Origin: Thermoplasmata archaeon
Lineage (GTDB): Archaea; Thermoplasmatota; Thermoplasmata; UBA10834; DTMW01
Assembly: GCA_029858465.1 (NCBI GenBank)
Contig: JAOUEZ010000030.1
Span: forward strand, 1-10,385
Direction: 5' to 3'
Length of the DNA stretch: 10,385 nucleotides
Shown here: piece by piece, positions 1 to 5,418 of the stretch
How the letters are laid out: each line of letters begins with the position of its first letter
How positions within the stretch are numbered: the first letter of the stretch is position 1
Made by a program: the position numbers and the translations under genes
Notes under the pieces: generated by a model
Seen by the model: only the letters and a program-made list of their open reading frames with translations
Told to the model about the DNA's origin: nothing
The model's database searches: none

Positions 1-460
1 CAACGGGGGTCGTCGTCGTCCATGCGCCCTTCGGCGTGCACCCGCTCCTCTGGATGCCTGTGTTCATGTACGCCTCGTTGTCGTACATGATGTAGAGAAT
101 GTCCTCGTTCCTCTCGGCGGCGCCTGACAATGCCTGAATTCCGATATCTGCAGTTCCGCCGTCGCCCGCGATTGCGACAACTTGTATGTCATCTTTTCCC
201 AGCTGCTTGTAAGCCCTCTTGATGCCCGTGACGCATGCGGCGCTGTTCTCGAACGCGACATGGTGATAGGGAACTTTCCAGCCGAAGTTCGGGTACATTG
301 CGGTGAATATCATGAGGCAGCATGCAGGGTTGTAGACCACCGAATTCTTGCCGATGACTTTCATGATGTTCCTTATAGCTGTCGCCACGGCGCAGCCTGC
401 ACATGCCGTATGCCCGGGCGTCATTATCGCCTCATCCGGAAGATCCTTTATCTTCACCAT
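1..460 (-). CDS. porB: Pyruvate:ferredoxin oxidoreductase beta subunit (3' end off window)
   Basis: This is the thiamine-diphosphate-binding subunit of the enzyme that interconverts pyruvate plus CoA and acetyl-CoA plus CO2, passing electrons to ferredoxin in the cytoplasm. Reading from ATG at 460 gives 153 residues with no stop before the left edge, so the C-terminal part lies outside the window. Visible are a Cys pair CAGC at residues 20-23 and a third cysteine at 47/48, which fit the cluster ligands of the family. The ThDP/Mg motif GDGGTADIG is at 99-107, and DNEAYMNTGIQRSG at 127-140 is the pattern typical of pyruvate-type beta subunits. The start codon overlaps the porA stop (ATGGTGA, 454-460), indicating translational coupling. 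A GAGGGG ribosome-binding candidate lies 9 nt upstream (470-475). A 2-oxoisovalerate or 2-oxoglutarate enzyme is less likely given the NTGIQRSG motif. Confidence 0.93.
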   Translation of the reverse strand, partial: MVKIKDLPDEAIMTPGHTACAGCAVATAIRNIMKVIGKNSVVYNPACCLMIFTAMYPNFGWKVPYHHVAFENSAACVTGIKRAYKQLGKDDIQVVAIAGDGGTADIGIQALSGAAERNEDILYIMYDNEAYMNTGIQRSGCTPKGAWTTTTPV

Positions 461-1638
461 TCGCTCACGCCCCTCGTGTTGATCCAGACAACATTCTTCT
501 TGACCTTGCCGGTCTTCGCGACATCAAGCAGTGCGTCGAACATCTTTTCGATATCGTTTGTTGTAACGTCTCTTCCACCAAGACCTGCGATAAAATTCAC
601 AGTCGGAATCGTCAATCCGTATAGAGCGCTTTTTGCTTCGATGTATTGCGGACCGCTCACTCCGAAAGATACCGCTCTATCATAAACTCCGAAAGCCTTC
701 ACTTTCGATACGACTTTCCTTACCTCGTCGGTCGGATAGGGTCTCAAGAATCTCAGCTTCACGAGCCCGACCTTCTTGCCCTGCTTCCGATATGAATCCA
801 CAACCTCTCTTGCAGTGCCTGTTACTGTTCCGACGGTCATAAGGACGACATCGGCGTCATCTGTGCGGTATTCCTCGATCAATCCCTTGTAATCCCTGCC
901 GAATTTCTTTGCGAAATCATCGTTCACATCGCGGATGACATCTTTGGATTTCTCAAGAGCGTCGTGCAACAGCCAACGTGACTCCATCATGTAATCGGGA
1001 GGAGCTGCATGACCGACCGCCATGGGCTTCTCCGGGTCGAGAACGGACGATTTTGGAATGTATTTTCCCAGGAAATCTTCCACGGGCTTCTCGTCAGCGA
1101 GATCTACCGGCTCCACGGAGTGCGAGAGAATGAATGCATCAAGGTTGACACACAGCGGTAGCTGCACTTTTTCATTCTCCGCGATCTTGAAGCCCTGGAT
1201 TACCATGTCGTGTACCTCCTGGTTGTTCTCGCAGAACATGATTAGCCAGCCGCTGTCCCTTTCCGGCATGATATCGTTGTGTTCGCACCAAATGTTCAGA
1301 GGCGCCGACAGTGTCCTGTTGACGACCGCCATGACAATCGGCACACGAAGTCCGGATGCGGTGAATAGAATCTCGTGCATGAGTGCGAGTCCCTGCGATG
1401 ATGTTGCCGTGAACGCCCTCACTCCTGCGGCGCTCGCGGAAACCGTCGCGCTCATCGCCGTGTGCTCGCTCTCCACTTCGATGAATTGAGCATCCATTAT
1501 GCCGTCATTTACGAATTCTGAGATATGTTCGACAATGAAAGTCTGCGGAGTAATCGGATATGCCGCGACGACCTGAACCTTCGATCTCATCGCTGCCCAA
1601 GCGGCCGCATAATTCCCGGTGACGACTCTCTTCGGCAT
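454..1638 (-). CDS. porA: Pyruvate:ferredoxin oxidoreductase alpha subunit
   Basis: This is the alpha subunit of the same enzyme, carrying the pyrimidine-binding half of the ThDP site and the region contacting pyruvate and CoA. The 394-residue length fits archaeal PorA. Seen in the sequence (residue numbers from ATG 1638): YPITPQT near 27-33 with the conserved Thr, EVESEHTAMSA near 55-65, TSSQGLALMHE near 79-89, and a C-terminal domain with VGTVTGTARE near 269-278 and GLGGRDV near 352-358. I choose ATG at 1638 over GTG at 1644: a GAGGTGA ribosome binding site at 1645-1651 sits 6 nt before the ATG but directly abuts the GTG. With this start the gene follows porCD after a 2-nt gap, and it overlaps porB by 7 nt. 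All three por genes are surely one transcript. Confidence 0.94.
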   Translation of the reverse strand: MPKRVVTGNYAAAWAAMRSKVQVVAAYPITPQTFIVEHISEFVNDGIMDAQFIEVESEHTAMSATVSASAAGVRAFTATSSQGLALMHEILFTASGLRVPIVMAVVNRTLSAPLNIWCEHNDIMPERDSGWLIMFCENNQEVHDMVIQGFKIAENEKVQLPLCVNLDAFILSHSVEPVDLADEKPVEDFLGKYIPKSSVLDPEKPMAVGHAAPPDYMMESRWLLHDALEKSKDVIRDVNDDFAKKFGRDYKGLIEEYRTDDADVVLMTVGTVTGTAREVVDSYRKQGKKVGLVKLRFLRPYPTDEVRKVVSKVKAFGVYDRAVSFGVSGPQYIEAKSALYGLTIPTVNFIAGLGGRDVTTNDIEKMFDALLDVAKTGKVKKNVVWINTRGVSEW

Positions 1639-1640
1639 CC

Positions 1641-2537
1641 TCACTCACCTCTCCCCATCGCGATCGCATCTACTGGGCATTCGTTCGCGCAGATGCCGCA
1701 TCCCTTGCAGTAGCTCATGTCGAATTCGAGCTTGTCCTTTGTCCGATAAATGCATCCCTCGGGACATGCCCACCAACAGGTGAGGCACATCGTGCACTTC
1801 TCCTTGTCATACTTCGGCTGGAAAACCTTCCAAGAACCTGTTTTATTCTCGACCATCGATCCCATGCCGACCTTTCCGAACGGCGTGTCCTGTTCGCCGA
1901 TCGCCGCGCCAGGAAGCATTTCCTGCACGGTCGGCATCCATTTCTCGACGCCCTTCTTCTTAATCTTTCCTTTCGATTGGCCGATTACTGTCTGATCGTA
2001 TGCGGCCCTTGCGGCTTTGGCGTTTATCAGTCCGACCTTCTCGCCGAGCCTGCCGCCGAATATGCTGATGATTCCTTTCTCAATGCCCTCTATTGAGACG
2101 GCATCCGAAGCTTTCGCGATGGCGCCTAATATCGCGCTATTCGTGACAGGCCTCTTCAGTATCTCGAGCGCGACGGTTGTTGCGTCTACAGTGGCGACCT
2201 TCAGGTCCATGCCGAGATCTATCTCCTCTGGCCTCTTGGCGGTGTTCACTATCGCCATGCCGTCCTTCTTCAGACCCACTGTCACATCTATTTGTTCAAT
2301 CAACCCTTCGTCGAGCACGACTATGCAGTCCGGTTCGTACACCTGCGTCTTCACGCGGATAGGATTCTTGTCGATCCTCGTGAAGGCCAACACCGGGGCT
2401 CCTCGACGCTCAGAACCGAAAAATGGGAACGCGACCGCATATCCGCCCTCCTCAAAAGCGGCGCTCGCAAGCGCCTGGGCGGCCATCACAGCTCCTTGGC
2501 CGCCTCTGCCGTGAAATCTCACTTCATACATGAGCAT
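1641..2537 (-). CDS. porCD: Pyruvate:ferredoxin oxidoreductase gamma-delta fusion
   Basis: This first gene of the operon encodes two subunits in one 298-residue chain. Residues about 1-185 are the gamma subunit, starting with VRFHGRGGQGAV (6-17), the family hallmark, followed by FFGSERRGAPV (39-49), the usual gamma pattern. After a Lys-rich junction (about 189-199) comes the delta subunit, with NKTGSWK at 231-237. It has two [4Fe-4S] motifs, CTMCLTCWWACP (248-259) and CKGCGICANECP (277-288), that carry electrons from the ThDP site to external ferredoxin. In many archaea gamma and delta are separate genes; here there is no internal stop or frameshift. ATG 2537 is the longest start; ATG 2531 (starting MYEVRF) is equally plausible, and neither has a convincing ribosome binding site. 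A near-leaderless transcript is possible. Confidence 0.94.
   Translation of the reverse strand: MLMYEVRFHGRGGQGAVMAAQALASAAFEEGGYAVAFPFFGSERRGAPVLAFTRIDKNPIRVKTQVYEPDCIVVLDEGLIEQIDVTVGLKKDGMAIVNTAKRPEEIDLGMDLKVATVDATTVALEILKRPVTNSAILGAIAKASDAVSIEGIEKGIISIFGGRLGEKVGLINAKAARAAYDQTVIGQSKGKIKKKGVEKWMPTVQEMLPGAAIGEQDTPFGKVGMGSMVENKTGSWKVFQPKYDKEKCTMCLTCWWACPEGCIYRTKDKLEFDMSYCKGCGICANECPVDAIAMGRGE
1645..1651 (-). promoter_or_regulatory. Ribosome binding site that decides the porA start
   Basis: GAGGTGA on the minus strand matches the archaeal anti-Shine-Dalgarno partner. It lies 6 nt before ATG 1638 but immediately next to GTG 1644, so it supports the ATG. The site lies inside the last codons of porCD. 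Confidence 0.75.
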
Positions 2538-2544
2538 CCCGCTT

Positions 2545-2557
2545 GATTTCTGAAATC
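2545..2557. repeat. 13-bp perfect palindrome, possible por operator
   Basis: GATTTC-T-GAAATC is a perfect inverted repeat with one central base. It is flanked by CCC (2538-2540) and GGG (2558-2560), the left side offset by 4 nt. It lies 7 nt upstream of the porCD ATG, between that start and the candidate TATA element, where a dimeric repressor would block transcription start. The regulatory role is inferred from symmetry and position only. Confidence 0.4.
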
Positions 2558-2561
2558 GGGC

Positions 2562-2570
2562 TATTGATAT
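2562..2570 (-). promoter_or_regulatory. Candidate TATA-like element of the por operon
   Basis: Read on the minus strand this is ATATCAATA, 24 nt before the porCD ATG. At the normal archaeal spacing, transcription would begin almost at the start codon, fitting the missing ribosome binding site. The match to a TATA box is only approximate. Confidence 0.25.
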
Positions 2571-2821
2571 GTATGTCGCAATTAAGCCTTTCTAGCTTAC
2601 AAATGCAAATTACTGGTATGGCTGGAAAAAATGTATTATTCGAAACTCGTCTTTATCCATGCTATATCGGCGGTTTCCGGCAATGCGAAGCAGAGCATAT
2701 CAGAGGTGTTCATAACAGGAGATTATCAGACTTAAGACGGCTGGGTGAAGGTTTATCTGTGAAATACTTGATTATGACCCTGAGAACAGCGAAAAGCATG
2801 TGATTTCGCCCTGCCTCTTGA

Positions 2822-2830
2822 TATTGATAT
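2822..2830 (+). promoter_or_regulatory. Candidate TATA-like element of cdc48
   Basis: TATTGATAT, the same 9-mer as near the por start, sits 31 nt before ATG 2862. It overlaps the palindrome TGATATCA (2825-2832). This position would give a short leader of about 10 nt containing the weak GTGA ribosome binding element at 2852-2855. Assignment is tentative. Confidence 0.3.
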
Positions 2831-2861
2831 CATCTTGATTTGGTTAAAGAAGTGAGTGTCA

Positions 2862-5105
2862 ATGCCCGCAATCAAGCCTAGCGATGGAAGAAAAGATGTC
2901 AACGGGATAGAACTCAAGGTAGCTCGAGCACATCATCAGTCAGAAGTCGGCCTCGGCCGGGCAAGGATAGACACGCTCACTCGCAAGCAACTGAACGTCG
3001 ATGTAGGAGACATAATTGAGATAACTGGCACCAAGAAGACCGCCGCGAAGGTTTTCAGGGCGTCTCATGAGGATGAGGGCAAGGGAATCATCAGGATCGA
3101 CGGGATGATACGCGGCAACGCAGGCATTTCAATCGGAGAGAAGGTAACGCTCAGGAAAGCTGATGTCACGACCGCCACGAAGATCATTGTCGCCCCCAAG
3201 ATACCCGAGGGCAAGAAGGTCAAGTTTGGGCAGGGGGTCGAAGAGCTTTTCAAAAGAGGACTTCTGAACAGGGCGGTCGTAAAAGGCGATGAGATAATAA
3301 TCCCGAACATCGCACTGATGGGAGGATTCCTACCGTTCGTGGTCGTCTCCACAGCTCCCCAGGGCATAGTCCAGATTACCGAGGTCACCCAGCTGTCCGT
3401 CAAGACGGAACCTGTCGAGATTACCGAGATCATGAGGCCTTCGGTCACGTACGACGACATAGGCGGAATCGACGAGGAACTTCAGAGAGTCAGGGAGATG
3501 ATCGAGCTGCCTCTCAAGCATCCCGAGCTGTTCGACAGGCTCGGAATAGATCCGCCGAAAGGAGTTCTTCTGTTCGGACCGCCCGGCACGGGTAAGACTC
3601 TTATCGCTCGAGCCGTCGCGAACGAGGCGGGAGCGAATTTCTTTTCAATCCAAGGACCAGAAATAATGTCCAAATTCTACGGCCAGAGCGAGGAGAGGCT
3701 CAGGGAAATATTCGCCGAGGCCGAGAAGAATTCCCCATCGGTCATATTCATCGACGAGGTCGATTCGATCGCCCCAAGACGAGATGAAGTTCAAGGGGAA
3801 GTTGAGCGCAGAGTGGTGGCACAACTGCTCACATTGATGGATGGCATGAGCACTAGAGGGAATGTCATCGTCATCGCCGCGACCAACAGGATAGAGGCGA
3901 TTGATCCCGCGCTGAGAAGACCTGGGAGATTTGATAGGGAGATCGAGATTGGCGTTCCTACCGTTGAGGGCCGGGAGGAGATATTGCATATCCACATGCG
4001 AGGCATGCCTCTAGATGATGATGTTCAGATCCGCTACATCGCAGACATCACACACGGCTTTGTCGGTGCGGATCTCGCCGCTCTGGCGAGAGAAGCTGCA
4101 ATGAAATCACTGAGGAGATATCTGCCTGAGATAGATCTTGAAAAGGCCATCCCCGCAGTCATTTTGGAGAAAATGAGGGTCACGTCACAGGATTTCCAAA
4201 CCGCGCTGAAAGAGATTGAGCCGAGCGCGATGCGAGAGGTGCTCATCGAGATTCCGAACGTTAAATGGGAGGATATCGGAGGTCTCGAAGAGGTCAAGCG
4301 GCAACTCAAAGAAGTCATCGAGATGCCGTTCGAGGACCCCGAATCATTCGCGCGCATGGGGATCCGCCCTCCGAGAGGAGTCCTGCTGTTCGGCGCTCCG
4401 GGCACGGGGAAAACCATGATCGCGAAAGCAATCGCGAGCCAGACAAAGGCGAACTTCATTTCCATCAAAGGCCCCGAGGTCATGTCGAAATGGGTCGGCG
4501 AAAGCGAGAAAGCTATACGGATGATATTCAAGAAGGCGAAGCAGGTCTCCCCCGCGATCATTTTCCTTGACGAGATAGATGCGATCGCCCCAAGGAGAGG
4601 AGCATACTCCGACTCGGGAGCCAGCGAGAGGATAGTCAATCAGATATTGACATCAATGGACGGTTTGGAAGATTTGGACAACGTAATTGTAATAGGTGCT
4701 ACCAACAGGCCGGACATTCTCGATCCGGCGCTGCTCAGGCCCGGCAGGTTCGACAGGATACTTCTTGTCCCCGTTCCCGACGAGCAGGGGCGTCACAAGA
4801 TCATGCAGGTGCATACAAGGAACATGCCGCTTTACAAAGTGGATATTGAGATGCTCTCGAAAAGGCTCGATGGATATGTCGGAGCCGATATCCAGAACCT
4901 CTGCAGAGAGGCCGCGATGATCGCGCTCAGACAGGACCGGAGGGCGAAGATCGTCTCGATGGAGCATTTCGAGGAGGCGATGACCACCGTTAAGCCTTCG
5001 ACAGACGAGAACACGGCGAAATACTATGAGAAGCTCGGGCAGGAGCTATCGACCGCAATGGCTAAAAGGAAGAAGGAGGATTTCCTGTTGGGCTACTACA
5101 GGTAG
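2862..5105 (+). CDS. cdc48: Cdc48/VAT-type two-ring AAA+ unfoldase
   Basis: This is an archaeal p97/VAT homologue: a hexameric ATPase that unfolds substrates and can hand them to the 20S proteasome. Numbering from GTG 2856 (subtract 2 for ATG 2862), an N-domain of double-psi barrel type spans about 15-185. D1 has Walker A GPPGTGKT (241-248), pore loop KFYG (273-276), Walker B VIFIDE (296-301) and sensor AATNR (341-345). D2 has Walker A GAPGTGKT (513-520), pore loop KWVG (545-548), Walker B IIFLDE (568-573) and GATNR (614-618). Both arginine-finger segments (RRPGRFD, LRPGRFD) are present, so both rings should be active. Aromatic residues in both pore loops fit a processive unfoldase. The chain ends in YYR, compatible with the HbYX proteasome-docking motif. 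I prefer ATG 2862 because the weak GTGA element lies 6 nt before it; GTG 2856 is the alternative. Confidence 0.97.
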   Translation: MPAIKPSDGRKDVNGIELKVARAHHQSEVGLGRARIDTLTRKQLNVDVGDIIEITGTKKTAAKVFRASHEDEGKGIIRIDGMIRGNAGISIGEKVTLRKADVTTATKIIVAPKIPEGKKVKFGQGVEELFKRGLLNRAVVKGDEIIIPNIALMGGFLPFVVVSTAPQGIVQITEVTQLSVKTEPVEITEIMRPSVTYDDIGGIDEELQRVREMIELPLKHPELFDRLGIDPPKGVLLFGPPGTGKTLIARAVANEAGANFFSIQGPEIMSKFYGQSEERLREIFAEAEKNSPSVIFIDEVDSIAPRRDEVQGEVERRVVAQLLTLMDGMSTRGNVIVIAATNRIEAIDPALRRPGRFDREIEIGVPTVEGREEILHIHMRGMPLDDDVQIRYIADITHGFVGADLAALAREAAMKSLRRYLPEIDLEKAIPAVILEKMRVTSQDFQTALKEIEPSAMREVLIEIPNVKWEDIGGLEEVKRQLKEVIEMPFEDPESFARMGIRPPRGVLLFGAPGTGKTMIAKAIASQTKANFISIKGPEVMSKWVGESEKAIRMIFKKAKQVSPAIIFLDEIDAIAPRRGAYSDSGASERIVNQILTSMDGLEDLDNVIVIGATNRPDILDPALLRPGRFDRILLVPVPDEQGRHKIMQVHTRNMPLYKVDIEMLSKRLDGYVGADIQNLCREAAMIALRQDRRAKIVSMEHFEEAMTTVKPSTDENTAKYYEKLGQELSTAMAKRKKEDFLLGYYR

Positions 5106-5126
5106 GCCAATTGGCATTGTCAGATT

Positions 5127-5133
5127 GGAGATG
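5127..5133 (+). promoter_or_regulatory. Ribosome binding site that decides the PRC-barrel start
   Basis: GGAGATG ends 7 nt before ATG 5141, close to the archaeal GGAGGTG consensus. It supports ATG 5141 over the in-frame TTG at 5111, which has no such element before it. Confidence 0.6.
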
Positions 5134-5140
5134 GGAGACA

Positions 5141-5380
5141 ATGAAGAAATTTGTCAGCGAACTCAAAGGCAAGACGGTCATGACCAATGACGGTCAGATT
5201 CTAGGCGTCATCGAGAATTTCATAGTGGACACATCGACGGGTGATCTGAGGCATGTCCTCGTCATACCTGCCGAGGAGATAGACTCACGGATGTACAAGA
5301 CAGACCCTGAGGGAAGGCTCATTCTTCCGTTCAGCGAGATGAGAGCTGTCAGAGATGTCGTCGTAATGAGCATCGAGTGA
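5141..5380 (+). CDS. Small PRC-barrel domain protein
   Basis: A 79-residue protein that is almost entirely one PRC-barrel, a small beta-barrel found in photosynthetic reaction centre H subunits, RimM and many short archaeal proteins. The family pattern is clear: LKGKTVMTNDGQILGVIENF at residues 8-27, the turn VDTSTGDLRHVLV at 29-41, and a C-terminal strand LPFSEMRAVRDVVVM at 62-76. It has no signal peptide or membrane segment. The gene starts 35 nt after cdc48 on the same strand, so co-transcription is likely. Archaeal PRC-barrel proteins have been linked to RNA metabolism and, in haloarchaea (CdpB), to SepF-based cell division. Which, if either, applies here cannot be told from sequence. Adjacency to cdc48 may mean only a shared promoter. 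Confidence 0.85.
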   Translation: MKKFVSELKGKTVMTNDGQILGVIENFIVDTSTGDLRHVLVIPAEEIDSRMYKTDPEGRLILPFSEMRAVRDVVVMSIE

Positions 5381-5391
5381 AATTCTCAAAA

Positions 5392-5415
5392 TGAGCGATT
5401 GTTTCCGATCGCTCA
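5392..5415. terminator. Hairpin between convergent genes, probable two-way terminator
   Basis: TGAGCGAT (5392-5399) pairs perfectly with ATCGCTCA (5408-5415) around an 8-nt loop. It fills most of the 38-nt gap between the PRC-barrel stop and the stop of the convergent TPR gene. The minus-strand exit reads into ATTTTGAGAATTT and the plus-strand exit into a pyrimidine-rich stretch. Archaeal termination depends mostly on U-runs, so the hairpin role is inferred. Confidence 0.5.
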
Positions 5416-5418
5416 GAA

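Larger units (their letters stand above)
2538..2861. other. Divergent intergenic region between porCD and cdc48
   Basis: About 320 nt separate the two divergent start codons, visibly more AT-rich than the flanking genes. It must carry both promoters. I see a palindrome at 2545-2557 and the 9-mer TATTGATAT at 2562-2570 and 2822-2830. Between about 2571 and 2820 I find no convincing gene. The open frame across it, from TTG 2543 to 2803 on the plus strand, begins inside the palindrome, lacks a ribosome binding site and resembles nothing I know. I see no tRNA, no box C/D pair and no strong long hairpin. Confidence 0.6.

Noticed and set aside
1022..1489. 155-codon open frame antisense to porA
   Set aside because: It lies wholly within a well-recognised gene and its composition is that of a shadow frame.
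2639..2646. TTCGAAAC resembling a tRNA T-loop
   Set aside because: No T-arm stem, anticodon arm or acceptor stem pairs around it on either strand.
2543..2803. 86-codon open frame from a TTG on the plus strand between porCD and cdc48
   Set aside because: It begins inside the palindrome, lacks a ribosome binding site, shows no domain-like pattern and lies in AT-rich promoter sequence.
4034..4639. 201-codon open frame antisense to cdc48
   Set aside because: It is the mirror of a strongly conserved AAA domain and is rich in Ser and Ala as expected for antisense of GC-biased codons.
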